A DNA stretch of 41,364 nt. Origin: Luteimonas panaciterrae. GTDB taxonomy: Bacteria > Pseudomonadota > Gammaproteobacteria > Xanthomonadales > Xanthomonadaceae. A program made the translations under genes and the position numbers. The notes beneath the pieces are model-generated. The model ran no database searches, had not been told where the DNA came from, and saw only the letters and a program-made list of their open reading frames with translations. The stretch spans positions 1 through 41,364 of the forward strand of contig NZ_JAJAVH010000003.1 of NCBI RefSeq assembly GCF_020511115.1. The letters are read 5' to 3'. Shown here piece after piece: positions 8,768 to 16,980 of this stretch (its first letter is position 1; each line of letters begins with the position of its first letter).

Positions 8768-10852
8768 CTATTCGAACTCGTAATTCATTTCCGGCCCCAC
8801 GCCGGCCAGGAACTCGCCCTGGACGTAATCGACGCCCGCCGAGAACAGGAACGACATGCTGGTGGCGTCGGCGACGAATTCCGCGATGGTCTGGATGTCG
8901 AGCTCGCGCGCCTTCGCCACGATCTCGCGCACGCGCTCCTGGTTGGTCGGATTCTTCGGCAGTTCCTCGGCGAAGCTGCGATCGATCTTGAGCATGTCCG
9001 GCTGCAGATGCGTGAGCAGCTGGAACGAATCCAGCCCGACGCCGAACTGCTCCAGCACGATGCGCACGCCGAGCTTGTTGGCGGTGGCGGCGAATTCCTG
9101 CGTCGCCTTCAGATGGGTGAAGACCTTGGCCTCGGGCAACTGCAGCATCAGGCGTTCGCCGGGGACGCCGTGCGCGGCCAGCTGATCGCCGATGTGGCGC
9201 AGGAGGCTGTCGTCGTCGAGCGAGGACTGGCTGATCTTCACCAGCAACGTGATCGGTTTGCCGTTGCGGCTGCGGCGCCCGATGATTTCGATGGCGTGCC
9301 CGACCACGTAGCGGTCGATTTCCCAGAGCAGGCCGTTCTCCTCCGCGATCTGCAGGAAGGACAGCGGCTTGACCAGTTCGCCGTCGCCCGCGTCCATGCG
9401 CAGGAACACCTCGTAGACCGGGCTGACGTCGCCCTGCAGGCCGATCACCGGCTGGTAGTGCAGCACGAAGCGTTCCTGGTCGAGCGCGTCGCGCAGGCGT
9501 GTGACCCAGGCCTGGACATGCTCTTCCTCGGCGCGATCGGCCGCTGCGGGATCGAAGATCTCGGAGCAGTTGCCGCCGACGTCGAGCGAGGACTGCACGC
9601 CCTGGCTGGCCTTGGCCAGCACCTGGGTGACGCTGGCGATCTTCTCGCCGATCTGCACACCGCCGATGCTGGCGGTGATCGTGCTGGAACGCGATCCGAT
9701 CGGGAACACGTGCGAGGCGAAGGCTTCGCGGATGCGTTCGGCCAGCGTGGTGGTCGCCTTGTAGTCTGCGTTGGGCAGGAGGACCGCGAGCCGGTGCTCG
9801 GAGAAACGCGCGGCCACGGCGCCCGGGTTCTCCTCCAGCACGCCCTGCAGGCGTTCGCCCATCGCGGCGAGCATGCTGTCGGCGGCATCGAGGCCGATCT
9901 CGTGCAGCAGGCGCTGGTAGTGGTCGGGTTCGATCATCAGCAGGCCGTGCTGGGCCTGGCCTTGCGCCGCCTCGGTCACCGCATCCTCCAGCGCATGCAG
10001 GAAGGTGGGGCGATTGAGCAGGCCGGTGACCTGATCGCGCTGGCGCAGCGCTTCGATCTCCTGCGCCAGTTCGGTGTCGATCTCCTGACGGCGGAAGATC
10101 ACCTGCTGGCAGGGTTCGTTCTCGTAGGTGGCGGGGGAGAATTCCATCGTCGCGGCGAACACGCCGCCGGCGATGTCGCGCGCGTCCAGTTCGTAGCGCG
10201 GCTGCGGCGTTTCGCCCTTGGCGAGGCTTTTCAGCAGCGACTTCAGGTTCTCGACGTGCTGTGGCGCGACCAGGTCGAGCAGGGACATGCCCTCGATGTC
10301 CTCGAAGCTGTCGAGGCCGAACATCTCGAGGTAGGCGCCATTGGCGCGGATGTGCATGCCTTCGTGGACGTAGGCGATGGGGTCGCGCGAGGATTCGATC
10401 AGGGTGTCGCAGCGGCGTTCGCTCTCGCGCACGCGCGCCTCGAGCTTGCGCAGGGCGCGGCGGTCCTCGAGGTCGTTCCATTCGTTGCGCACCACGGCCA
10501 GCAATTGCTGCGGTTTGCGGCGCAGGGCAATGTTGCGCGCGCCGGCGCTGTGCGCTTCGAGGAAGCTGGCATCGTCGATGCTGTCGCCGACGGCGATGAC
10601 CGGGATGTCCTTGCCGCTGGCGACGACGTGCTGGACCACCTCGGCGAACGGAATGATCTTCGCCCGCTGTGCCGCAAGCACCAGATCGATGGGTTGCGCG
10701 CCGAGCATGGCGACGAGCTCCTCGTCGGAAACCGGCCGCAGCGGCCGCACCGCGATGCCGGAATTGCGCAGAGCGCTGACGATGGCTTCGGCCGCTTCGA
10801 CACTATCGTCGACGATCAGCAGGCGCAGGGCTTGGTCCGGACTCGGCGGCAT
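8768..10852 (-). CDS. fimX: FimX-type degenerate REC-PAS-GGDEF-EAL c-di-GMP receptor
   Basis: A 694-residue protein that regulates type IV pilus assembly and twitching by binding c-di-GMP. The REC domain (about 10-130) keeps the acidic pair (IVDDS) but has Ala where the phosphoacceptor Asp is expected (PIDLVLAA). A PAS domain (about 145-260) follows. The GGDEF domain (about 275-435) has lost its signature: SEHRL replaces GGDEF within ARFSEHRLAVLL. The EAL domain (about 450-690) has EVF in place of EAL (YEVFLRM), so catalysis is not expected. This combination is the FimX pattern. ATG 10852 has a close GAGGTG; a GTG two codons upstream is the alternative. Confidence 0.88.
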   Translation of the reverse strand: MPPSPDQALRLLIVDDSVEAAEAIVSALRNSGIAVRPLRPVSDEELVAMLGAQPIDLVLAAQRAKIIPFAEVVQHVVASGKDIPVIAVGDSIDDASFLEAHSAGARNIALRRKPQQLLAVVRNEWNDLEDRRALRKLEARVRESERRCDTLIESSRDPIAYVHEGMHIRANGAYLEMFGLDSFEDIEGMSLLDLVAPQHVENLKSLLKSLAKGETPQPRYELDARDIAGGVFAATMEFSPATYENEPCQQVIFRRQEIDTELAQEIEALRQRDQVTGLLNRPTFLHALEDAVTEAAQGQAQHGLLMIEPDHYQRLLHEIGLDAADSMLAAMGERLQGVLEENPGAVAARFSEHRLAVLLPNADYKATTTLAERIREAFASHVFPIGSRSSTITASIGGVQIGEKIASVTQVLAKASQGVQSSLDVGGNCSEIFDPAAADRAEEEHVQAWVTRLRDALDQERFVLHYQPVIGLQGDVSPVYEVFLRMDAGDGELVKPLSFLQIAEENGLLWEIDRYVVGHAIEIIGRRSRNGKPITLLVKISQSSLDDDSLLRHIGDQLAAHGVPGERLMLQLPEAKVFTHLKATQEFAATANKLGVRIVLEQFGVGLDSFQLLTHLQPDMLKIDRSFAEELPKNPTNQERVREIVAKARELDIQTIAEFVADATSMSFLFSAGVDYVQGEFLAGVGPEMNYEFE

Positions 10853-10928
10853 TGTCACCTCGGGGGCGGAGACGGGCGTTTATGCCATGAGGCGGCGCGG
10901 TTCGTCCATCGCACCTATGGTCCCGCGA

Positions 10929-11969
10929 TCAAGCGAGGCGGCGTTTGGAGGCATCGCCGGCCACTTCGCGGACCAGTCTGGGCACCAGGTATCCCGGCAG
11001 TCGCGAGACCAGTTCCGCATGCAGCGCCAATGCTTGTGAATCAGGGATTTCAAAGTGCGCGGCACCCTGCACGCGGTCGAGCTGGTGCAGGTAATAAGGC
11101 AGCACGCCGGCCTCGTAGCCGCGTTCGCACAGCGCGGTCAGCGCTTCGATCGAGTCGTTGACGCCGCGCAGCAGCACGGCCTGGTTGAGCAGGGCGATGC
11201 CGCCGAAAGCGCGACCGGCGTCACGCAGGCGCGCCATCGCGGCGTCGACATCGGCATCGAATTCGTTGGCGTGATTGGCGTGGACGACGACGGCCACGGG
11301 CCAGGGCAGCGATCCTAGCCAAGTGGTCAGTTCGTCATCGATGCGCTCCGGCAGCACGATCGGCAGGCGCGTGTGGATGCGCAGACGGCGGATGTGCGGG
11401 ATGTCCGCCAGCTGCGTGGTGAGTTCGGCGAGCTTGGCCGTGGCCAGCGACAGCGGATCGCCGCCGGAGAGGATCACCTCGCTGACGTCGTGGTCGGCGC
11501 GCAGGGCATCGAGGGCTTCCTGCCAGCCGCCGGCGGCGGCGGTTTCCTCGGCGTAGGGGAAGTGGCGGCGGAAGCAGTAGCGGCAGTGCACGGCGCAGCT
11601 GCCGGTGGTGATCAGCAGGGCCCGGCCGCGGTATTTGCGGATCACGCCATGCCCGGCGCGGGCGGCGGCATCGCCCACGGCATCGAGCGCGAAGCCGGGC
11701 GCCGGCTGCATCTCGACGTCGAGCGGCAGGACCTGGCGCAGCAGCGGATCGTGCGGATCGCCCGCGCGCATGCGCGCGACGAAGCCGCGCGGTACCCGCA
11801 CCGGGAACTGTGCCGCGGCCGCGTCGGAGATGCGCAGGGCGGCCTCGTCCAGCCCGAGCAGGGTCAGCAGTTCGCGCGGATCGCGCACGGCTTCGCGCCA
11901 GAGCCGGCGCCAGTCGCCGCTCGGGGCGGCGTCTCGCGGGTGCGGGGCAGGGGAGGCAGCAGGTATCAT
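10929..11969 (-). CDS. epmB: EF-P beta-lysylation protein EpmB (lysine 2,3-aminomutase family)
   Basis: A radical-SAM, PLP-dependent enzyme that converts (S)-alpha-lysine to (R)-beta-lysine for EpmA to attach to Lys34 of EF-P. It has 346 residues. The [4Fe-4S]/SAM motif CAVHCRYCFRRHFPY is at about residue 124, followed by VILSGGDPLSL. The PLP lysine region is near the C-terminus, after PYYLHQLDRVQGAAHFEIP. It diverges from efp, its substrate, with 115 bases between the two starts. epmA is not in the window. Confidence 0.94.
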   Translation of the reverse strand: MIPAASPAPHPRDAAPSGDWRRLWREAVRDPRELLTLLGLDEAALRISDAAAAQFPVRVPRGFVARMRAGDPHDPLLRQVLPLDVEMQPAPGFALDAVGDAAARAGHGVIRKYRGRALLITTGSCAVHCRYCFRRHFPYAEETAAAGGWQEALDALRADHDVSEVILSGGDPLSLATAKLAELTTQLADIPHIRRLRIHTRLPIVLPERIDDELTTWLGSLPWPVAVVVHANHANEFDADVDAAMARLRDAGRAFGGIALLNQAVLLRGVNDSIEALTALCERGYEAGVLPYYLHQLDRVQGAAHFEIPDSQALALHAELVSRLPGYLVPRLVREVAGDASKRRLA

Positions 11970-12084
11970 GTGTGATCCGTTCCGGGGCCGGGCATTTTAG
12001 CCCTTCGGCCTCTCCGGAACTTCGTACACACCCCTTTTGGCCGCGGATGCGGCCCATCACGCCTCACTTTTTGCAGGAGTAAGC

Positions 12085-12651
12085 ATGGCCAGCTATGGCA
12101 TGAACGACGTCAAGAACGGGATGAAGATCCTCGTCAACAACGAGCCTTGCATCATCACCGACACCGAGTACGTCAAGCCGGGCAAGGGCCAGGCCTTCAC
12201 CCGCGTCAAATATCGTTTCATCAAGTCCGGCCGCGTGGTCGAGCTGACCATGAAGGCCACCGATTCGCTGGAAGCGGCCGACGTCGTCGATACCGACATG
12301 CAGTTCCTCTACGCCGACGGCGAATACTGGCACTTCATGCAGCAGGAAACCTTCGAGCAGGTGCAGGCCGACAAGACCGGCGTGGGCGATGCCGCCAAGT
12401 GGCTGAAGGGCGAGGAGCCCTGCGTGGTCACGCTGTGGAACGGCACCCCGATCGCGGTGCAGCCGCCGAATTTCGTCGAGCTGAAGATCGTCGAGACCGA
12501 TCCGGGCGTCCGTGGCGACACCTCCGGTGGCGGCGGCAAGCCGGCCACGCTGGAAACCGGCGCGGTGGTGCGCGTGCCGCTGTTCGTCGGCCAGGACGAG
12601 GTGATCAAGGTCGATACCCGCAGCGGCGAGTACGTCAGCCGCGTGAAGTAA
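12085..12651 (+). CDS. efp: Translation elongation factor P
   Basis: EF-P rescues ribosomes stalled at polyproline stretches by binding between the P and E sites. The 188 residues equal the E. coli length. The modification loop is KPGKGQAF with Lys34 in the expected place, and the C-terminus ends in the conserved [14 protein letters not shown] good AGGAG precedes ATG 12085. The divergent epmB supplies the beta-lysine modification. The last codons and stop are part of a 15-bp tandem duplication (12641-12667). Confidence 0.97.
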   Translation: MASYGMNDVKNGMKILVNNEPCIITDTEYVKPGKGQAFTRVKYRFIKSGRVVELTMKATDSLEAADVVDTDMQFLYADGEYWHFMQQETFEQVQADKTGVGDAAKWLKGEEPCVVTLWNGTPIAVQPPNFVELKIVETDPGVRGDTSGGGGKPATLETGAVVRVPLFVGQDEVIKVDTRSGEYVSRVK

Positions 12652-12667
12652 GACAGCGTGAAGTAAG
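12641..12667 (+). repeat. 15-bp tandem duplication across the efp stop codon
   Basis: GCGTGAAGTAAG occurs at 12641 and again at 12656, a 15-base period. The first copy encodes the last residues and stop of efp; the second repeats Val-Lys-stop just downstream. Confidence 0.75.
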
Positions 12668-12687
12668 TCTCAACCGCACAGGCAGCC

Positions 12688-13338
12688 ATGAGCGAAAAGG
12701 AAGCAGCCCGGGATGTCTTTCCGCACGACCGCGTCGTCTTTTTCAGCGACGCGGTCTTTGCCATCGCCATTACTCTGCTCGCCATCGAGCTGAGATTGCC
12801 GACGCAGGAAATGGTCGAGCACGTCGGCGCGGAGGCCGCCTCGCGCGAGGTGGTCTCGCTGTTCATCGCCTACATCGTCAGCTTCCTGGTGATCGCTCTG
12901 TTCTGGAGCGGTCACATGCTGACCTGGAAGCATGTGACCCGCGCCACCGGCAAGCTGGTGTGGTCCTCGATCCTGCAACTGATGTTTGTCGCGCTGATGC
13001 CGTTCGCGACGCATCTGTATTCCGAGGCGTTCAGTTCGGAAAGCGCCGGCCGGTTCGCTTTCTACAGCGCCGTGCTGTTCGGGATTTCGTTTTTCTCCTG
13101 GCTGACCCGGCGCATGGTCGTTCGGCAGGAGAACCTGCGTGAAAGACTGGGCGACGTGCAGGTGCGCTGGCTGCTGCTGCGCGGCCTGATCCCGGTGCTG
13201 GTGTTCGCCGCCAGCATTCCACTGGCGTACGTGCTGCCGATCTGGATGGGCGGCTTCGTGTTCCTGGTGATCTTCCCGTTGACGATGCTGGCGCGGCGCC
13301 TGTGCTTCCGTCGCCAAAAACCGGAGCCTGCCGCTTGA
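12688..13338 (+). CDS. TMEM175-family membrane protein (DUF1211), putative potassium channel
   Basis: A 216-residue protein with about six transmembrane helices. The signature RVVFFSDAVFAIAITLLAIE in helix 1 carries the FSD motif of TMEM175 proteins; bacterial members form leak-like K+ channels. Later helices are around 55-75, 90-108, 120-135, 160-180 and 185-205. The C-terminus is basic. It follows efp closely but with 36 bases between, so co-transcription is possible. Its stop is immediately followed by the tandem repeat before mtaD. Transport function is inferred from the family only. Confidence 0.85.
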   Translation: MSEKEAARDVFPHDRVVFFSDAVFAIAITLLAIELRLPTQEMVEHVGAEAASREVVSLFIAYIVSFLVIALFWSGHMLTWKHVTRATGKLVWSSILQLMFVALMPFATHLYSEAFSSESAGRFAFYSAVLFGISFFSWLTRRMVVRQENLRERLGDVQVRWLLLRGLIPVLVFAASIPLAYVLPIWMGGFVFLVIFPLTMLARRLCFRRQKPEPAA

Positions 13339-13382
13339 GCGAAGTACGACAGAGCGAGGCACGACAGAGCGAGGTACGAGCG
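13338..13382 (+). repeat. Three 15-bp tandem units directly before the mtaD start
   Basis: The units AGCGAAGTACGACAG, AGCGAGGCACGACAG and AGCGAGGTACGAGCG lie head to tail and end directly at TTG 13383. Units 2 and 3 each contain GCGAGG, and the GAGG at 13371-13374 sits 8 bases before that TTG. The array therefore carries the likely ribosome binding site. Confidence 0.8.
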
Positions 13383-14708
13383 TTGCAACCCGTCGATTTG
13401 CTGATCGAGGCCGGCTTCGTCGTGCCGGTGGAACCGCATGGTGTCGTGCTGGAGCGGCATGCCGTCGCCGTGCATGACGGCGTCATCCAGGCCATCCTGC
13501 CGATCGACGAGGCGCGCGCGCGTTTCGCGGCGAAGGAAACCGTTTCGCGTCCCGACGCGGTCCTGATCCCCGGCCTGGTCAACGCCCACACCCACAACCC
13601 GATGACGCTGCTGCGCGGCGTCGCCGACGACCTGCCGCTGAAGGTGTGGCTGCAGGAGCACATCTGGCCGATCGAAGGCGCGGTGATGGGACCGGAATTC
13701 GTCGCCGACGGCATTGCGCTGGCGATCGCCGAGATGCTGCGCGGCGGCACCACCTGCGTCAACGAGAACTATTTTTTCCCCGACGTGCAGGCGGCCACCT
13801 ACAAGCGTCACGGCTTCCGCGCTCGTGTCGGGCTGCCGCTGATCGACTTCCCGTCGGCCTGGGCCAGTTCGGACGACGAATATTTCGACAAGGCCGGCGA
13901 AGTGCACGACCAGTGGCGCAGCGATCCGCTGATCGCCACCGCCTTCGCGCCGCATGCGCCGTACACGGTCAGCGACGCCAGTTTCGAGCGGGTGCGCATG
14001 CTCGCCGATCAGCTCGACGTGCCGGTGCATCTGCATCTGCACGAGACCGCGCAGGAAGTGGAGCAGTCGGTGCAGAAGCATGGGCAGCGCCCGATCGCGC
14101 GGCTCGATCGTCTTGGCCTGATCAACGATCGCCTGATCGCGGTGCACATGACGCAGCTCACCGAAGCGGAGATCCATCTGTGCGCCGAACGCGGCGTGAG
14201 CGTGGTGCACTGCCCCGAATCCAATCTCAAGCTGGCCTCGGGGTTCTGCCCGGCCTGCGCGTTGCAGCGCGCGGGGGTCACGCTCGCCATTGGCACCGAT
14301 GGCTGCGCCAGCAACAATGATCTCGACATGGTCGGGGAAACGCGCACCGCCGCGCTGCTGGCGAAAGCGGTGGCGAACGACGCCGCCGGTTTCGACGCCG
14401 CCACCGCGCTGCGCGCGGCGACGCTGGGCGGTGCCAAGGCGATCGGTTTCGATGCGTTGATCGGCTCGATCGAGCCGGGCAAGCAGGCGGACCTGGTCTG
14501 CATCGATCTCTCGCAGCTGGAGACCCAGCCGCTGCATCACGTGGCTTCGCAGCTGATCTACGCCACTGGCCGCCATCAGGTCAACGATGTGTGGATCGCC
14601 GGCAAGGCCAAGCTGCGTGGGCGCGAGCTGGTCGATATCGATACGGCGGCACTCCTGGCCAAGACGCGGGAGTGGCGTGAACGGATCGGAGCGGTGAGAG
14701 GCGCATGA
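13383..14708 (+). CDS. mtaD: 5'-methylthioadenosine/S-adenosylhomocysteine deaminase (TRZ/ATZ amidohydrolase)
   Basis: A metal-dependent amidohydrolase that deaminates MTA, SAH or related nucleosides. From TTG 13383 it has 441 residues, the family length. Motifs are PGLVNAHTHNPM (first metal pair), the HLHLHETAQEV histidine, MTQLTEAE and VHCPESNLKLASG, and the catalytic IGTDGCASNNDLDM. The start is uncertain. An in-frame TTG at 13335 overlaps the previous stop codon and also has GGAG upstream, but it would add a repeat-encoded SEVRQ-SEARQ-SEVRA extension. The order mtaD-ubiG-gph also occurs in Pseudomonas, which supports the calls. A REP-like palindrome separates it from ubiG. Confidence 0.88.
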   Translation: MQPVDLLIEAGFVVPVEPHGVVLERHAVAVHDGVIQAILPIDEARARFAAKETVSRPDAVLIPGLVNAHTHNPMTLLRGVADDLPLKVWLQEHIWPIEGAVMGPEFVADGIALAIAEMLRGGTTCVNENYFFPDVQAATYKRHGFRARVGLPLIDFPSAWASSDDEYFDKAGEVHDQWRSDPLIATAFAPHAPYTVSDASFERVRMLADQLDVPVHLHLHETAQEVEQSVQKHGQRPIARLDRLGLINDRLIAVHMTQLTEAEIHLCAERGVSVVHCPESNLKLASGFCPACALQRAGVTLAIGTDGCASNNDLDMVGETRTAALLAKAVANDAAGFDAATALRAATLGGAKAIGFDALIGSIEPGKQADLVCIDLSQLETQPLHHVASQLIYATGRHQVNDVWIAGKAKLRGRELVDIDTAALLAKTREWRERIGAVRGA

Positions 14709-14729
14709 ACCCGCGTCTGCTGTTGCTCG

Positions 14730-14754
14730 CCATCCCGCGCAGGCGGGAATGACG
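14730..14754. repeat. REP-like palindrome
   Basis: CATCCCGC-GCAG-GCGGGAATGACG forms a stem of ATCCCGC/GCGGGAAT type. It belongs to the same family as the elements at 18761 and 22966 and lies in the short gap between mtaD and ubiG. Confidence 0.65.
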
Positions 14755-14764
14755 ATCTGAGAGA

Positions 14765-15493
14765 ATGTCGGGCATGACAAGCACTGCATCATCCAACCAG
14801 AGCAATTTCCGCCAATCCGAACTCGACAAGTTCGGCGCACTCGCCCATCGCTGGTGGGACCCGAACGGCCCCCAGAAAGCGCTGCATGCGCTGAATCCGG
14901 CGCGCCTGGGCTACGTCGCCGAGCGCGTCACCTTGCGCGATGCGATGGTGCTCGACGTCGGCTGTGGCGGCGGCCTGCTCAGCGAGGCGCTGGCGAAGGA
15001 GGGCGCGCGCGTCACCGCCATCGACCTGGCGCCCGATCTGGTCAAGATCGCCAAGCTGCACGGTCTCGAATCCGGCGTGAAGGTCGAGTACCGCGAACAA
15101 TCGGTGGAAGCGCTGGCCGCGGCGCAACCGGGCGAATTCGATGCGATCACATGCATGGAAATGCTCGAGCACGTTCCCGATCCCGCGGCGATCATCGCCG
15201 CCTGCGCGACGTTGCTGAAGCCCGGCGGTCGTCTGTTCGTGTCCACGCTCAACCGCACGCCGGCCGCGTTCGCGCTCGCCATCGTCGGCGCCGAATACGT
15301 GGCGCGACTGCTGCCGAAGGGCACGCACCAGTATCGCGATTTCATCAAGCCGTCCGAGCTTTCGGCGTGGCTGCGCGCATCCGGTCTGGAACTCGAGGAC
15401 GTGAGCGGGTTGATGTACGAACCGTGGCGCAATGCCGCGCGGGTGATCTCGCGAACGGATGTGAACTATCTCGCCTGCGCGGTGAAGCCGTGA
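14765..15493 (+). CDS. ubiG: Ubiquinone biosynthesis O-methyltransferase UbiG
   Basis: A SAM-dependent enzyme that performs both O-methylations in ubiquinone synthesis. It has 242 residues (239 if the ATG at 14774 is used; E. coli has 240). SAM motif I is [17 protein letters not shown], motif II surrounds [16 protein letters not shown], and motif III is [16 protein letters not shown]. The UbiG-specific insertion [21 protein letters not shown], thought to contact membrane lipid, is present (amphipathic). The stop overlaps the GTG start of gph by four bases (GTGA), indicating translational coupling. Confidence 0.96.
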   Translation: MSGMTSTASSNQSNFRQSELDKFGALAHRWWDPNGPQKALHALNPARLGYVAERVTLRDAMVLDVGCGGGLLSEALAKEGARVTAIDLAPDLVKIAKLHGLESGVKVEYREQSVEALAAAQPGEFDAITCMEMLEHVPDPAAIIAACATLLKPGGRLFVSTLNRTPAAFALAIVGAEYVARLLPKGTHQYRDFIKPSELSAWLRASGLELEDVSGLMYEPWRNAARVISRTDVNYLACAVKP

Positions 15494-15531
15494 GGAGTGG
15501 GGAGCCGGGAACCGGGAACCGGGAATCGGAA
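15490..15531 (+). repeat. Degenerate heptanucleotide array containing the gph start codon
   Basis: Six consecutive 7-base units read GTGAGGA, GTGGGGA, GCCGGGA, ACCGGGA, ACCGGGA and ATCGGAA. The first begins with the gph GTG start. The second contains another GTG seven bases later in a different frame. The unit size is not a multiple of three. Confidence 0.8.
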
Positions 15532-16230
15532 AAGCAGGAGCGATCCACGTCCGGCAGTCGTCGTTTCCCGCGCGGCGTCCTGTTCGATCTCGACGGCACG
15601 CTGCTCGACAGCGCGCCGGACATGCTCGCCACGGCGAACGCGATGCGCGTCGAACGTGGTGAACCGGCGATGGAACTGGAACAGTTGCGTCCGTTCGTCT
15701 CGCGCGGCAGCCGCGCGATGGTGGGCGCGGCGTTTCCGCAACTCGACGCCGAGGCGCGCGCGGCACTGGTGCCGGTGTTCCTGGCGATCTACGAGCGCGA
15801 ACTCGGCCATCACGGCGCGCCGTTCGACGGCATCGAAGCCATGCTGGCGGAGATCGAGGCCGATGGCGGGCGCTGGGGCATCGTTACCAACAAGCCGGAA
15901 TATCTCGCCCGGCTGCTGATGCCCGTGCTGGGATGGGAAAGCCGCTGCGGCGTGCTGATCGGCGGCGACACGCTGCCCGAGCGCAAGCCGCATCCGATGC
16001 CGTTGCAGCATGCCGCGGCTGCGCTCGGACTGGCGCCGGAAGACTGCGTCTATGTCGGCGACGACAAACGCGACATCGAGGCCGCGCGCGCGGCCGGCAT
16101 GCCGTCGGTGGTGGCGCTGTGGGGTTATCGCGTGCCCGGGGATCTGCCGGAAGAGTGGGGCGGCGACGTGATGGTCGAATCGCCGCACGATTTGCTGGAC
16201 TCCGCGCGCTGGCCCGCACGCGCCACGTAG
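15490..16230 (+). CDS. gph: Phosphoglycolate phosphatase (HAD family)
   Basis: Dephosphorylates 2-phosphoglycolate from DNA repair or oxygenase side reactions. HAD motifs are [13 protein letters not shown] (I), GIVTNK (II), and ERKPHP with [14 protein letters not shown] (III-IV). From GTG 15490 it has 246 residues, about 20 more than usual. The extra N-terminal residues are encoded by the heptamer array, and no in-frame start codon exists between the array and the first HAD motif. The upstream gene ubiG overlaps by four bases. The gene order matches Pseudomonas mtaD-ubiG-gph. Confidence 0.9.
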   Translation: MRSGEPGTGNRESEKQERSTSGSRRFPRGVLFDLDGTLLDSAPDMLATANAMRVERGEPAMELEQLRPFVSRGSRAMVGAAFPQLDAEARAALVPVFLAIYERELGHHGAPFDGIEAMLAEIEADGGRWGIVTNKPEYLARLLMPVLGWESRCGVLIGGDTLPERKPHPMPLQHAAAALGLAPEDCVYVGDDKRDIEAARAAGMPSVVALWGYRVPGDLPEEWGGDVMVESPHDLLDSARWPARAT

Positions 16231-16262
16231 GCGCGCGACGCCTCCACGCACGCGCCAGCCGC

Positions 16263-16934
16263 ATGAGCACGCCCGACAATCAGCACGAAGCCCTCGACAG
16301 CTTCATCGCCAAATGGCGCGACCGCTGGCCGGAATGGTCGGTGGCGGAAGTCTTCCTGCCGGCGTCTCGACGGCAGACGGCGTACGCATGGTTCACATTG
16401 CTGCAGGAATTCACGGACGCCGCCTGGAGCGGTGAGGACGCCACACCGGGCCTCGCCAAGCTGGCCTGGTGGGGAGAGGAATTGCGCGGCTGGGCGAAAG
16501 GGGCGAGACGCCATCCGCTCGGCGCGACGTTGCAGCGTCAGCCCGTGGATTGGATAGCGTTGTCGGGTTCGCTGCGCGAACTGCAGGCGGCGCGCGGAAT
16601 CGTGCCGCCGGCGCTTTCCGGACTGCAGGCTTTCGCGGCGGCCGTGGCGCGAATCGAGGCGATCCTCTTCGAGGGTGAAAATGGACAAGGCGGCGCGGTG
16701 GACCGTGTCCTGGCCGATGTCCTGGCCGAGCACGCCTTGTCACATGGCGCGACCGATCAGGCGCGCACCCTCGTTGCCGCTAGGCTACGGGGCAGGGAAG
16801 CGACACGTCCGCGTCGCATCCAGTCCGCGCTGCTGTACGAACGGCTTTCCCAGCTAGCGGCAGATCAGCCGTTGCGTGCCGCCCGGCCCTGGCGCAGCGT
16901 GTGGCTGGCGTGGCGCGCGGCCCGGTCGGAATAA
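16263..16934 (+). CDS. Degenerate squalene/phytoene-synthase-like protein
   Basis: A 223-residue protein recognised by the segment GLAKLAWWGEELRGWAKG followed by RRHPLGATL. This corresponds to the conserved KLAWWREE...HPV block of squalene/phytoene synthase-fold proteins. The first aspartate-rich motif, expected about 15 residues earlier (DDVAD type), reads EFTDAAW here. I see no second DxxxD motif, so prenyl-transfer catalysis is doubtful. It may be closer to the assembly-factor branch of the fold (NDUFAF6-like), but this is inference. It starts 32 bases after gph and probably belongs to the same transcript. Confidence 0.55.
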   Translation: MSTPDNQHEALDSFIAKWRDRWPEWSVAEVFLPASRRQTAYAWFTLLQEFTDAAWSGEDATPGLAKLAWWGEELRGWAKGARRHPLGATLQRQPVDWIALSGSLRELQAARGIVPPALSGLQAFAAAVARIEAILFEGENGQGGAVDRVLADVLAEHALSHGATDQARTLVAARLRGREATRPRRIQSALLYERLSQLAADQPLRAARPWRSVWLAWRAARSE

Positions 16935-16980
16935 TCAAGCCGGGTTCATCTCGACAAGGACGACAACGGGGTTTCCACGC

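Noticed and set aside
9008..11161. 717-residue open frame on the plus strand
   Set aside because: It is antisense to fimX and part of epmB; it has no recognisable domain or ribosome binding site.
13062..14840. 592-residue open frame on the minus strand
   Set aside because: It is antisense to mtaD, whose catalytic motifs are complete on the plus strand.
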